From: Heterohyrax brucei | Lineage: Eukaryota > Chordata > Mammalia > Hyracoidea > Procaviidae | Direction of reading: 5' to 3' | Assembly (NCBI GenBank): GCA_028571685.1 | Contig: CM053143.1 | Coordinates: forward strand, 377,001 to 441,000 | Length of the DNA: 64,000 nt | Shown: positions 20,797 to 32,705 of the stretch, one piece after another | Layout of the letters: each line of letters opens with the position of its first letter | Numbering within the stretch: the stretch's first letter is position 1 | Notes under the pieces: model-generated | Told to the model about the DNA's origin: nothing | What the model saw: the letters and a program-made list of their open reading frames with translations, nothing else | Database searches by the model: none | Program-made: the position numbers and the translations under genes

Positions 20797-21294
20797 CTGA
20801 AACATACAAAAAAAAGTGAGACTGGGAACAGAAAACAACACAGAATGCGTATCGCGCTACTGAGGGAAAATCCTATCAAACTATAAATTACCTTCCCTCA
20901 TTTGTTCCAAAACTACTTTTCTGTCTCACAGAAGTGTTAGCAGCGCTACTCAACACAAAAAGAAGTATTCTAAGGTTGCACTGAAATCACTGTACCAATG
21001 GCCCCGTGAGCTTCTCTCGGGCTCGCAGGGAGAAGCCCGGGGCTCCGCCACCTCGGGGTCCGCAGCAGCGCGGGCCGCACCGACTGCAGCAGGCCGGGCC
21101 CGGCGGCACCCCGGTCCCCGTCCACACCCCGCTTCCCAACGGAGTGCCAGACCCGTGTTCACCCGAAGGCGTCTCTGACCGGCTCCTTCGCAGGGCCTCA
21201 AGTCCTCCTGTACGGTACCCACCCCCATCACCCCGAGACTGGCTCCCTGCGACCGGGGGGACCGAGCATCGGCCGTGAGCCGGTTCGCACTTAC

Positions 21295-21400
21295 CCGCTT
21301 CGTCTCGGCGCGGTGGCCCCCAGAGACCCTTCTCGGCTCGCGGCAAGGGGGCGGGACTAAAAACGGAAGTGGAAGGCGGTTGCTAAGGAAACAGCGTCTC
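21295..21400 (-). other. MAP9: MAP9 exon 1, non-coding (5' limit approximate)
   Basis: A consensus donor GCGG|GTAAGTGC sits on the minus strand with the last exon base at 21295, inside the CpG-rich block. Splicing it to the exon 2 acceptor at 20796 gives an intron of 498 bp. The transcription start is not visible and is placed only roughly at 21.35-21.40 kb. The donor is seen; the exon itself is inferred. Confidence 0.6.
21379..21392 (-). promoter_or_regulatory. imperfect X-box (RFX-type) site
   Basis: On the minus strand the sequence is GTTTCC-TT-AGCAAC. It matches the X-box pattern GTNRCC N0-3 RGYAAC, with a perfect AGCAAC half-site and one mismatch in the other half. It lies within the presumed start region of MAP9. 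RFX factors drive many ciliary and centrosomal genes; occupancy here is inferred. Confidence 0.45.
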
Positions 21401-21540
21401 CGGGAGGAAGTGACCTCACCTACCGCGGTTCTCTAGGTTTTCTGTTGACGGTATTGACTTTTTCTGTTTTTTGTATTTTTGGCCAAAGGCGTCACGGTGG
21501 CAGCCAACCTCGTGAGGGAAGTGACATCACCCCTCTGAGT

Positions 21541-22975
21541 TCTGGGTCATGGATGCCTCCTGTATTTTGCTTGTTACCTATGAGACAGGACGATTGAGCT
21601 CCCGCCTCAGACTCCAACAGACTTGATGTGGTCCGTAGAGTGAAGAGCTTTGTCCGCAGATACGTACTTGAGTCACATTTAGGGCATGAAGTAATGTGAA
21701 TCGGAATCAGGTTTCAGTAGATGGGACAGAATAGCGTGACATTTATGTATGCAGGCTATCAGAATCAAACTATACTTTTGAATCCTGAGGTTTTTATAAC
21801 GCTTTTGATGTAGCACAAGTTAATGTATCTATACATCTACATTTTTCTCTAAATAAAGGGGATAATATTATTAATCACCTTACGGAGTTGCTGTGAAGAT
21901 TAATGAAATAATGCAGGTGTAATACATAGAAGCGTGTCTGGAAGTGCACCCAGTAAATATTATATAGGCACTTTACGCAACTCACACACAAAGGGCCAGG
22001 TCAGAAATCACTGCTTAACGACACAATTGAAACCCTTTTCATGTCTTTTTCTATGAAATTTTTTCTTTTCCTAAGAGATAATGTGGCTAAAAGGAAACCA
22101 GTCAACAAACAAAATGACCCAATAGAACAGAGTGCTATAGGTTACCACATTTCTATTATGGAAAACAATAGGCATATTCCCATTTATTTTATGCTTTACT
22201 TTTAGGCACTTAGTTATTGCTGAGAATATTTACTCCTTACGATTTTATGGTTATGCTTTTGTAGCACACTCACACAGACTTCAGTATTTTTAAATAAGAT
22301 TTGAACTCTACTGGAATAAGGAATTTTTGCCACTTTAAACAATGTCTTTATTTTCTGGAATTAGTTTTTGCCATATTTCTATCATAATATTCTTACTATA
22401 TTTATTTCCAAGAAAAAAAGCTGAACTGTATTTCCCATACCTGTGTCAATACAAGAGTAGATTTTGAAAGAGAAAAATAAATTGGGTACTTTGATTTTTA
22501 AAAACACTTTCACTGTGAATGAAGTTTCAGTGGATATAACAAGGACCACAATAAAGTAGCTATTCTCTAGAAGCTCACAATTTAGTAAAAGAGTGAGATA
22601 ATGTACTGAAAAATAAAACAGGAACTGATAATTGTCTAAAATGTTCAACATGTCAATTAGAAAGTAGGTAAGCCTGTAAATTGTTAAAATGGAGACAATG
22701 TGGATATATGCAGAGTGGAAGAACATGAAAACTGGGGAGTGATACATAGGATGGAAAGAATGAGACATGGAGAGAAGTCTTACAGGCCTTAGATAAAACC
22801 AGTGAGATCTTCAGCATTTTTCAGATTATGAACAGTGATCCACTAATGGTCTCTATGTAACTGTAGTAGATTACAGTCATGATTAAAAAGAAAGGCCTAG
22901 AGTAAGTTAGACCGGAACAGTACAGAAATTTATAATGCACTGCAAATTGTAAAGGTATTATTGAATGCATGTATT
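21541..22975. other. intergenic sequence with one MIR relic
   Basis: A MIR-like piece lies at about 21840-21962 (GGGGATAATATTATTAATCA, then TGAAGATTAATGAAATAATG, then CCAGTAAATATTATAT). Otherwise no gene or repeat is recognised. Confidence 0.45.
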
Positions 22976-22977
22976 GT

Positions 22978-23105
22978 AAGTATTGCAAAGGTATGTATGT
23001 GTATGTGTATATCTGCACGTATACATAAGTAAGTATACTGTTTATCTGCATATGTACATACATGTGTACATACATATGCAGATATATGCACATGTATATG
23101 TATAA
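22978..23105. repeat. (GTAT/ATGTAC)n low-complexity tract
   Basis: Alternating purine-pyrimidine GTATGTATGTGTATGTGTAT and related TACATACATGTGTACATACA units. Confidence 0.75.
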
Positions 23106-23377
23106 GTGTATACTCGGTTTACTTCATTTCATGTGGTAGGTAGTGGCAATAGTAATTGCAAAAAGTTTAACAGCTGCTGAAGTGGTAAATGTAGACTCTG
23201 TTTTACAAACGATGATGGTGGCCAGGAAACAACAATTTTGCTGGGGAACACTCAACCCAAACAACAGCAACATGCATATTCTTTCCCAGTGTACCTTAAG
23301 CGTTCTCCAGAATAGACTTCATAGGCCAAAATATCAAAATAGCTCACAGCATTCTCTCTGATCACAATGCCATGGAA

Positions 23378-23522
23378 GCCAAAACCACTGCCATCAACTC
23401 AATTCTGACTCTAGGACAGAGTGCAACTGCCCCCTAGAGTCTCCAGGACCGCCTAGCAGACTTGAACTGCCAGCCTTTTTGGCTAGAAGACATAGCACTT
23501 AACCACTACACCACCAGGGTTT
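23378..23522 (-). mobile_element. AfroSINE with target-site duplication
   Basis: The copy runs from AAAACCACTGCCATCAACTC to CCACTACACCACCAGGG. ATGCCATG precedes it and recurs directly after it, as expected of a retroposed insertion into the L1. Confidence 0.9.
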
Positions 23523-24021
23523 CATGCCATGAAAGTAGAAATCAAAAAACAGGAAAGACAAGGGGAAAAAATCAAATATATGGAAACTGAATAACACCTT
23601 GCTTAAAAACAACTGTGTAATTCAAGAAATCAAAGAAGGAATCAAAACATCCCCAGAATCAAATTAAAAGAAAGACACAGCATGTTAAAACCTTTGCGAC
23701 ACAGTAAAGGCAGTGCTCAGAGGTCAGTTTATAACAATAAACACATCAAAAAAGAAGAAAGGGCCAAAATCAAAACATTAGCCATGATAGCAAGCACAGG
23801 TAGCTGGGGCTCTGCCACTATCAAGTGAGACTTACTCTTCTGTGCATTACGTAAAAACCTTAAGCACTGACTGTAACTCAGCTGCTGCTGCCTTGAATCA
23901 GCCAAAACGAGTCAAAATCAATTTACTAACCTCAAAAGTGTTCTGACGTAACCTAAATTTCATTAAGACCTAATTGAGTATGAAAATGTCCATCCAGCAG
24001 GACTTACTCGCCGTTTTATTT

Positions 24022-24180
24022 ACCTAGCCCATCAATGTGGAGTCAATTCTGACTCATAGGGACCTTACAGGACGTAGTAGAACCTCTTCATACAGCTTCC
24101 AAGGAGGGACTAGTGGATTTCAGCTGTTGACCACTTGGTTAGCAGACTGAGCTCTTAACTACTGTGCCATGGGGGCTCCA
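24022..24180 (-). mobile_element. AfroSINE
   Basis: TGTGGAGTCAATTCTGACTC tail, then GCTTCCAAGGAGGGACTAG, then GGTTAGCAGACTGAGCTC and GTGCCATGGGGGCTCC at the head. Confidence 0.88.
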
Positions 24181-24184
24181 TATT

Positions 24185-24420
24185 AAGGAGAAAAAGGGCA
24201 ACTGTCTTACTATGTCTTACTATGTGTCACAGTAATCTCTGTAGTCTGTGACGTTTATGTATACTTTCTTGTGAGTGTATAAAATGTTCTACCTCCTTTT
24301 GTTCAGAAGCTTGATTTGAGGTATATACCTCCTTGCTCTTTGCCAACATGCTGGAAATAAATGCTCTTCCTCTCTCCAAACCTCAAGGTATCTTTCTTGA
24401 TGAGAAGTCACTTCAGGCAA
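24185..24420 (+). mobile_element. LTR-like fragment
   Basis: A TATAAAA box at about 24279 is followed at about 24355 by AATAAA and a CT-rich end. This is the usual U3/R/U5 order of a retroviral LTR. The family is not identified. Confidence 0.4.
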
Positions 24421-24544
24421 GACCTACTTTGAGTGGCAAAACCCACTTTGAATAATAGTACAATTTGAACAAGTAGAAACCATCAAAAGAAGTCCAAGGC
24501 CACAAAAAGAAAGAAACAAGAAAGATTAGACCAGGACTGAAAGA

Positions 24545-26580
24545 AACAGAGAACAGGAAAAAAAAACAGAATTGTAAACTGGGGTAAAAAAACAGTCTGT
24601 TTAAAAAATGGTCTTGGCAAAATTGGGTATCCTTCTGCAAAAAACTGAAACAAGACTCATATCTCACACCTTACACAAAAACTAACTCAAATTGGATCAA
24701 AGACCTAAACAGCAAACCCAAAACGATAAAGATCATGCAAGAAAAAATAGGGTTAACAATGACAGTTCTAATACACTGCTTAGACAGACTTGAAAAACAA
24801 AGCACTATCAAGAGAAGAAAAAACAGATAAATGGGAACTAGTAAGAATGAAACACTTTTGCTCGTCCAAAGACCTTATCAAAACAATTAAAAGACCACCT
24901 ACAGAATGGGAAAAAAATATTTGGACCGACATTTAATCTCCGTAATCTACAAGGTACTACAAAATATCAACAAGAAAAAGGTAAATAACCCAATTAAGTG
25001 ATGGGCAAAGGAGATGGACAGATAGTTCACTAAAAAGGACAGCCAGCCAGCCAAAAGACACAGGATGAAATGCTCACAATTATTAGTTATCAGAGAAATC
25101 CAGATCAAAACTACAATGAGATACAATGAGATATAACCTCATCCCAACAAGGTTGGCCATAATCCAATAAAACACAGAACAACACGCTGGAGAGGCTGGG
25201 GAGACATTGGAACTCTCCAACACTGTTGTGGGATTGTAAAATGGTACAGCCTCTTTGGAATGCAATCTGACGCCTCCTTAAAAAGCTGGAAACAGATCTA
25301 GCATTTGATCCAGTAATCCTGCTGTTCAGAATATGTCCTACAGAAACAAAAGCTGTCACATGAACAAATACATATACACAAATGTTCACTGAAGCACAGT
25401 CCACAATAGCAAAAAGATGGAATCAACCTAGATACCCATCAACAAATGAATGAATAAACAAACTATGGTACATGTACTCAATGGAGCACTATGCGATGAT
25501 AAAGAACAATGATGATTTTAATGCCAAGCCAAGTGCCGTCGACATAACCTGGTTCCAACTGGAAGACATTATGCTGAACTAAATCAATCAGCAGCAAAAG
25601 GACAGACATTGTATGAGACTCCCTACTATAAAGATTTAAAAATAGACTTATGTACAGAAGAAAAGACTCTTTGATGGCTACAAGGGTGGTGAGGGAGGGA
25701 AAGGCTGGTCGTAGATTAGACAGTTGATAGAAATTTGATTAGGTGAAAGCAGTGACAACACAAGTGGAAAGTAGATCAACTTAACTAGATTTCACCATAA
25801 ACTGAAAGCTTTTCTAATCTTGACCTACCGTTGTAGTGATAGAGTAGCAGACGCAGGCTCTAGGGACCATGCTCTCAGGGGATATTGAGGCCAATTGGCG
25901 TAACTAGCCTATTGCTAAGAGAGTCTTCAGCACCCCATATTGGTGAGTGACGTCTGGTGTCTTAAAAGCTAGCAAGCTGCCACCTGAGGTACACCAAATG
26001 GTCCTAACTCATCCAGAACAAACGATCACTGAGAACAACAAAGACATAAGGGAAAAACTGCTCAGGAGAAACAGAAGGACCCGTGTGAATGAGAGACTAT
26101 ATCAGCATGTGATCAGAAGAACCAGATGGTGCCCGACCACCACCAAAGACAGCTGTGATGGTACACAGAACGTTGAGGCCCGGTGGTAGCATGAGAAAAA
26201 GAGGGGTGCAACTCAAGAACTCTACTAAAAGACCACAGTTGATGGCTGATGGACTGGGGGATCCCCTGGAAGCATGATCCATAGACCTACTGCTGTCCCT
26301 GACCAGAAAACACTTCAGATAAAAATGGACTGGACTCAGGACACAATGTGACCACATGGTGTGTGTACTTTATGGCACTATGCACTTCTAGGAGGCTGGC
26401 CTACTGGTCTTTTTCTAGATGGGAGAGAAGACGGTGGAGAAGAGGGGATAGGAGCTTGTTTAGAGGAAACGACAAGTATAGAATGAAAAGGGGGGATGTA
26501 CTGTCATGGGCCAAGGAGAGCAAAAGGAGCTGCAGACAGGCAGGCATGCAAAAATTAATTTTGATTGTATACTTTCACTT
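24545..26580 (+). mobile_element. L1 ORF2 C-terminus and 3'UTR, 5'-truncated
   Basis: ORF2 blocks in order: TTGGATCAAAGACCTAAAC, AATGGGAAAAAAATATTTGG, GAGAGGCTGGGGAGACATTGG, and AGACATTATGCTGAACTAAA at the end. A 3'UTR of about 1 kb follows with the phrases TATTGGTGAGTGACGTCTGG, GTGTCTTAAAAGCTAGC and GATGTACTGTCATGGGCCAA, closing in an A/G-rich tail. The same 3'UTR occurs in minus orientation at 51.75-52.6 kb. All frames are broken. Confidence 0.8.
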
Positions 26581-26843
26581 AATCACAATTAGAAAAGAAA
26601 AGAAAGAAAAGAAAAACAATTGAATTGACAGGACCAGAAGCTGGTTCTTTGACAATATTAACAAAATTGACAAATCATTAAACAAACTGACAAAAGAAAT
26701 ACAGAGGAGGAAGCAAATAACCCAAATAAGGAATGAGTTAGGGAACATTACAACAGACTCAATTGAAAGAAAAAGGATCGTTAACATAGTACTATGAAAA
26801 ATTATACTCCAACAAACTTAAGAATCTAGAGTAAAAGGGAAAA

Positions 26844-26993
26844 AAACCCTGATGGTATAGTGGTTAAATATTACTTCTGCTAACTAAAAGGTCAGCAGTT
26901 CAAATCCACCAGGCACTCCTTAGAAAATCTATGGAGCAGTTCTACCCTGTCTTACAGAACTGCTGTGAGTTGGAATTGACTCAATGGCAGTAG
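26844..26993 (+). mobile_element. AfroSINE
   Basis: AAAACCCTGATGGTATAGTGG head, GGTCAGCAGTTCAAATCC body, GTTGGAATTGACTCAATGGC tail. Confidence 0.9.
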
Positions 26994-27604
26994 AAAGTGG
27001 AAGAGGAAATGGTCTAATTTCTAGAAACACTGTATCTACCTTAACCAGCAAAAACTGAAATAGAAAATCTAAACAGATCCATAAACAGAGAATTGATTGA
27101 AGAGGTATTTAAAAAACAAAACAACAGCAGCAAAAAACTCCCTACAGAAAAAAACTTTGGCCTGGACAGCTTCACTGAAGACTTCTACCAAACAAAGAAA
27201 AGCGCACACTACTACGACTCAATGTATTTCAGAGCACAGAAAAGGAAGAAATACTCCTGAATTCATCCAATGAATCCAGAACAGTGCTGGTACAAAAATC
27301 AAGGAAAGATAATACAAGAAAGGTATACTGCAAATCAATATCCCTAATGAATGTGGATGCAAAAATTCTAAACAAAATTCTAGCCAACAGAATTTAGCAT
27401 GATATTAAAAAAGTACATCACAACAAAGCATAGTCATATGCTAGAATGGTTTAACATTAGAAAACCAGACAATGTCATCTACCATGTAAACAGAAGAAAA
27501 GAATCACATGATCATCCCAATCAGTGCATAAAAGACATTTGATACAATCCAAGTCTCAATAAAATAGGAATGGAAGGGAAATTACTTAATGTACTAAACG
27601 GCAT

Positions 27605-28161
27605 TGTGATCATTGGGATTGTGTGTAAACTTGGCTGAACCATGATTCCCAGTGTTTATATGTAGCTATTCGCATGATTGCATCTGCTGAGTAGCCAATG
27701 AGTTTAAGTGAAGTTTCCTTGGAGCTGTGGCCTGCATCAGTATATAGACAGTATACTTTTTGCTTTCTCTGGATTCTGTGGTTATCTCTGGTTAGTACTG
27801 ACTTCAGACTCTTGGGACTTGAGCTATCAGCTTAACTGCAGGTCTTGGGATTGGCAGAAGACTGGAGAAATTCTAATCTCTACAAGCATGTGAGCCATTT
27901 CCTTGATGTAAGATTTTTTTTTCTCTCTCTCTCTAAATGTATATAATTCAATAAATCACTCCTGCTGGCCAAAACACTCCCATCTGAAGAGATTATATAT
28001 ATACATATATATATAATCTCATTATATCTATATATCTGTATATATCTATATCTAGATATCTATATCTAGCGATATCTATATCTATATATATAATCTCAAT
28101 ATATGTATATATCTTTATATACTTTGCTGGCTTTGCTCTGTAGAGAACTCAGCCTATGACA
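27605..28161 (+). mobile_element. ERV-L 5' LTR
   Basis: It begins TGTGATCATTGGGATTGTG and ends GAACTCAGCCTATGACA, so it is bounded TG...CA. It contains AT-rich simple repeats at 27993-28125. A primer-binding-site-like TTTGGTACCCAAAGT follows directly. The end matches the solo LTR at 45568-46201. Confidence 0.75.
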
Positions 28162-31100
28162 TTTGGTACCCAAAGTAGTTCTAGAGAAACAAACGTGTAA
28201 GGATGGGTTTTTTAAATTGGTTGTCCACTCTGGCTAGTCTTAAAGCTGTTGATGACTCTGATTCCAGATGTAATGAGTACACTGCATGAGGTGATGATAC
28301 AAGCATGCAAAATGTCACCACCGGTAGATCAGGTATAGATCACATCTGGGTGAACACATGTGCAATATCTGTTTACAGTTTTGTCATACTGAAAAGTATA
28401 GAAAACTGGTTGGTTGGTCCTCCTTTAGCTAGACAAGCTGGAGAATGAAAAAGATGTGCTCAGGTCTTCAGAGTCAAAGCTCAAAAGCCACATAAAAGAC
28501 TGCAAGTTTTCCGCTCATGCTTTAAAAGAAAGCATTATTTCTTGTAGTTAACAGAGCTGACATTATCAAAAGTCAAACCCAGAGTTTTATTGTAAGAGTG
28601 GCCAAACTACAACACCACCTCAATTGACAACCTAAAGAGGTATCTGCAGTTAAAATAAAGTAATTGATGAGGAAGAAATAAGATCCTGAAATTTGGAATG
28701 GGGACATATGGGCAGATAATCATGAAGCTGGAGATAGTGAATCCATAAAATTCAATGTATCACTCCTGGCAGCAGAACCACTCCCGTCTGAAGAGATTAC
28801 TTCATGTTTGTCTGCTAAACAACTCTGCACAGAAAACTGTCTAATAACATTAGTCCTAGCTGAGTTGCCACTAAGAGCCCTTGCCTGAATCATTGCCCAT
28901 GGCATCACCTGAAGCAGATGCTTTACAACACAATGCTGAATATTCTGAAAGCAATTCTAGACCTATAACTAGACTCGTCACAGGGAGTCACAAAAGGTGA
29001 AGTAGAAAGTGTGACTAGGAGGCAGTACACTACGTTTCAAAAGAACTGCTTGACTTTTCCAACATATGTACAAACAAAACATGATGAACATGTGTGAAAA
29101 TGGGTGTGGGATAATGGTGCAAGGAATGTAAAGATGGATCTGTCTGAATTTACTAAGCACAGATCCTTTATTCAGTGTTTCAGCTTAAGACGTTAGGAAA
29201 GGATCTAATAGTTTATTTGCTTGGATTGCTAAAGCACAGATTATAAGGTGGCCTACAGTCAATCAAGTTGAAGTACCAGAACTGCCTAGCTATACTGTAG
29301 AAGGTATTCAAAGGCTTAGGGAAACTGGTATGCTAGAGTGGATTTATCAAGTTGGACCTACAGACTTATATACATGGAGTACCCAGAGAACACACCTTTT
29401 ACCATAACTATGAAGAACAAATTTGTGAAGGAAGCTCCAGCATTCTTAAAGACTGCTGTGATTGCTATTTTATATAAAGCAGATTTGACAGTGGGGACTT
29501 CCATAACTGAATTAGGACACCTAACTACAAAGGAGCTGATTGGATCCCATGGTAATAGGAGCCAGGTGGCCACACTCAGTCAATAAAGATAAGTTGGGCA
29601 TAGTTACAGTAATGGACAGCAGAGTCAAAGTAGTGGTCATGGATTGACCTGGTCCCCTTGAGGAAGGCCTCCAATACAATGCCAAAAATTTTTACTGTTA
29701 ATCTTTCTCCTAGCCCTCCCCAAAGAGATCTGCAGCCTTTTACAGGAATGACTATTTACTAGGGAAAAGGAAATAATCAGACTTTTCAAGAATTACTGGA
29801 TACTGTCAGTAAACTTAAGCTAACTGCAAGAGATCCAGACTGTCACTGTGGCTGACCACTCAGAGTAGGGGCATGTGTAGGTCAGGTTGTTAATAATGTT
29901 TTAGTTCATGTCTGTCTTACAGTAGGTCCAATTGGTCCCCAAATCCATCATGTAGTGATTGTTCCTGTTTCAGGATGCATAATTAGAATACACATACCCA
30001 GCAACTGGCAGAACCCCCATACTGGATCCCTGACATACAGAATAAGATCTGTTACAGTAGGAAAGGCCAAGTAGAAGCCATTAGAACTGCCTCTAACAAT
30101 GAAAATGGTAAATCAAAAGCAATACTGCATTCCTGGAGGATTTCAGGTATAACTGCCATTGTTAAGGACTTGAAAGATAGGTGTGGTAATTCCCAACACG
30201 TCCCCATTCAACTCACCTATTTAGCCTGTACAAAAAACAGATGAGTCTTGGAGAATGACAGTGGATTACAGAAAACCAGGTGGAGACTCCAATTGCTGCT
30301 GCTATTCCAGATGTCGTTTCTTTGCTTGAACAAATTAATATATATGTCTTGGTTCCTGGTATGCAGCTTTTGATCTAGCTAATGCGTTTTTCACCATACC
30401 TATTTTGAAGAACCATCAGAAGCAGTTTAACTTCAGCTGGCAAGGCCAACAATATACCTTCACTTACTTACTTCAGAGCTTCATCAACACTCTAGCCCTG
30501 GGTCGTAATTGATTTAGTCTGCAGTGCCCTTGATTCCTCTTTCACTTCTACAAGATCTTACACTACTCCATTATACTGATGATAATTATGCTGGTTAGTT
30601 CTAGTAAGGAAGAAGTGTCTATGATTCTGGATTTATTGGTAAAACATTTGCCTGCTAGATGGCAAATTAATCCCGCAAAAACTCAGACACCTTCCACCTC
30701 ATTGAAAATTCTAGGGATATAGAGGTGTGGGGCAAGTTGAGATATTCTTTCTAAAGTTAAAAATAAGTTGTCACATCAGGCTGCTCCCACAACCTAATGG
30801 GCCTCTGTCATGGACTGAACTGTGTCCCCCCAAAAGCTGTGCAGCAATTTGACTGGGCCATGATTCCTGGAATTGTGTGATGTTCCTTCGTTCTGTAAAC
30901 CCTGTCTCGATGATATTAATGAGGGAAGATGGGTGGCATTTGTGTTGGTGAGGCAAGACTCAATATGTAAAACTATATTGTTCCTTGAGGCAATCTCTTG
31001 AGATATAAAGGACAGAAGCTCACAGAGAGATTTGGGGACCTCATATCACCAAGAAGCAGTGCCAGGAACAGAGTGTATTCTTTGGAAAGGAGTTGGGGCC

Positions 31101-32036
31101 CCTGTCCCTCAGAAGCTTCGAAGGACCTTCGGCCAGAGCCAACAGAGAAAGCCTTCCCCTGGAGTGAACACCCTGAATTCAGACTTGTAGTCTGCTGAAC
31201 TGTGGCAAAATAATGTGGTATCTCTGTTAGAGCAGCACTAGGGGACTAAGACAGCCTGTAAGCACAGTCTAAGTACAAGTAAGTTGCATGAGGAAGTGTC
31301 TCAAATGCCCATAGTCTCCATTCCTGCCACATTACCTTCCATCTCCTGGTCTCCACATATGGCTTCATGGGGAGTTCCTTATGATCAGTTGACTGAAGAA
31401 GAGAACATTCATGCCTGGTTTGTAGATGGTTCTGTGAGACTTGTAGTTAACACTCAGAAGTGGACAGCGGCAGCTGTTCCTTTCTGGGACCTCCTTGAAG
31501 GATAGCAGTGACGGTAAATCCTCTTGACGGGCAGTACTGCCAAAAGTGCAACTGGTTGTTTACTTTACTTGTGAAGAGAAATGGCCACATGTGCAGTTGT
31601 ACACAGATTCATGGGCTGTGGCCAACGGTTTGTCTGGATGGTCAGGGAACTGGAAGGAACGTAATTGGAAAACTGGGCACAAGGATTTATGGGGAAGAAG
31701 TATGTGGATAGACCCATCTGAATAGGCCAAAGAAGTGAAGATATTTGTATCTCATGTGAATACTCACCAAAGGATGACCTCAGCAGAGGATGATTTTAAC
31801 AATCAGTTGAAGAGGATGACATGTTCTGTGGCAACCAGTCATCCTCTCTTCCTAGCTACTCCAGTTTGTGGCAGGAATGCAAGTTATACAGGGGCTCAGC
31901 AACATGGACTTCCACTTACCAAGGCTGACTTGGCTATAGCCACTTCTGAGTGACCAGTCTGCCACAAACAGAAACTAATACTGAGTCCCTTGACATGGCA
32001 CCATGAACCCATTTTATGTGACCTTGGTTGACCTTT
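28162..32036 (+). mobile_element. ERV-L provirus internal region, decayed (gag and pol)
   Basis: This is an endogenous retrovirus of the ERV-L class, non-functional. The gag-like part runs to about 29.8 kb and a short protease-like stretch follows. Reverse transcriptase spans about 30.18-30.72 kb, with YTDD-type catalytic codons at 30572-30583 and several stops and shifts. RNase H spans about 31.26-31.78 kb and the start of integrase lies to about 32.03 kb. A MaLR-type LTR at 30806-31253 splits RT from RNase H. There is no 3' LTR; an L1 3'UTR abuts the right side. The same regions recur in opposite orientation at 59-62.9 kb. Confidence 0.75.
30806..31253 (+). mobile_element. MaLR-type solo LTR inserted in ERV-L pol
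   Basis: It begins TGTCATGGACTGAACTGTG and ends GGGGACTAAGACA. The flanks are GCCTC and GCCTG, a 5-bp duplication with one mismatch. The pol sequence resumes immediately after it. Confidence 0.85.
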
Positions 32037-32039
32037 CCA

Positions 32040-32703
32040 CAATGTGACAGGACAAACCTCCTCGACACTCTGTATTTCCCACGTCCATTTAAACAGTCCC
32101 TGTCCCTTTCCAACTTCTTCTCTTGTCTCTGGACAAGAGCTACTCATTCAGTCTGCTTGAACCAAGAAGCACATTTTTCACCAGAATCATTTTATGTCGT
32201 ATATGCCAGTCTAATCTTTGTCTGAACAGGTGGCTTCAGGAATGGTTTTAGTTCTAGGCTAACAGTCTGGGGCCCATGTGTTCCAGAGTCTGTCCATTAT
32301 CAACCAGACAATCAAATCTAGTCTTTTTACATGAATTTAACCTCTACAACAGCTTTTCTACTGCTCCTACAGGGACTCTCAGTTGTGTTACTTGTCAGAG
32401 TCCAAATTGGTGGTAGCTGGGCACCATCTAATTCTTCCCAACATAGGCTAGTTCATGTGGCCCTGTCTATCTCATGGGCTCACATTTTCCTTATGTCTTT
32501 GGTATTCATTCTCCTTTGCTGCATGTGTGTTGGGACTAACTGATGTTTCCTAGATGGCTCCTGGCTAGCTTTTAAGACCCGAGACACCACTCACCAAACT
32601 GAGATGCTGAACATTTTCTTAAACTTTTATACCAATTGACCTAGATGTCCCTTAAACCATGGTCCCAGACCTCTCCCCCTGTGATTCTGTTCCCCACAAA
32701 ATT
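32040..32703 (-). mobile_element. L1 3'UTR (left part of an interrupted L1)
   Basis: CTGTATTTCCCACGTCC, then CTGTTCCCCACAAAATTCC; the layout matches the minus-strand L1 3'UTR at 36.4-37.7 kb. It continues after two RTE copies at 34950-35436 and 36116-36325. Confidence 0.7.
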
Positions 32704-32705
32704 CC

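Larger units (their letters stand above)
21000..21540 (-). promoter_or_regulatory. CpG-island promoter of MAP9
   Basis: CpG density jumps sharply at about 21.0-21.45 kb against an AT-rich background. Motifs seen: a GC box at 21347-21355, an ETS core CGGAAGT at 21364-21370, a second GGAAGTGAC at 21406-21414, a combined ETS and CRE-like GGGAAGTGACATCAC at 21516-21530, and an X-box-like RFX site at 21379-21392. There is no TATA box. This fits a broadly expressed, cell-cycle or cilia-linked gene. No divergent gene is evident to the right. Confidence 0.75.
23265..27603 (+). mobile_element. old L1 ORF2 remnant, split by later insertions
   Basis: L1 ORF2 pieces occur in collinear order: 23265-23377, 23523-23815, 26585-26841 and 26993-27603. 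Recognisable blocks include GACAGGACCAGAAGCTGGTT, CCAACAGAATTTAGCATGAT and TCATCCCAATCAGTGCATAAAAG. The intervening DNA holds AfroSINEs, an LTR-like piece and a younger L1. It is truncated at the right by the ERV-L LTR. Confidence 0.75.

Noticed and set aside
20950..21346. Open frames of 90-119 codons on both strands at the CpG island
   Set aside because: GC-rich sequence lacks stop codons by chance. The composition (Arg/Gly/Pro) and the overlap in several frames mark them as artefacts of the promoter.
21541..22975. Divergent gene sharing the MAP9 promoter
   Set aside because: No splice-bounded open frames or conserved-looking protein on the plus strand in this interval.
25947..26189. 80-codon basic, Arg-rich open frame
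   Set aside because: It lies in the 3'UTR of an L1; the same DNA occurs reversed at 52 kb.
31735..31953. Open frame with a retroviral RNase H/integrase look, considered as a domesticated gene
   Set aside because: It is one short intact piece of a provirus whose neighbouring regions are full of stops. No promoter or splice evidence.
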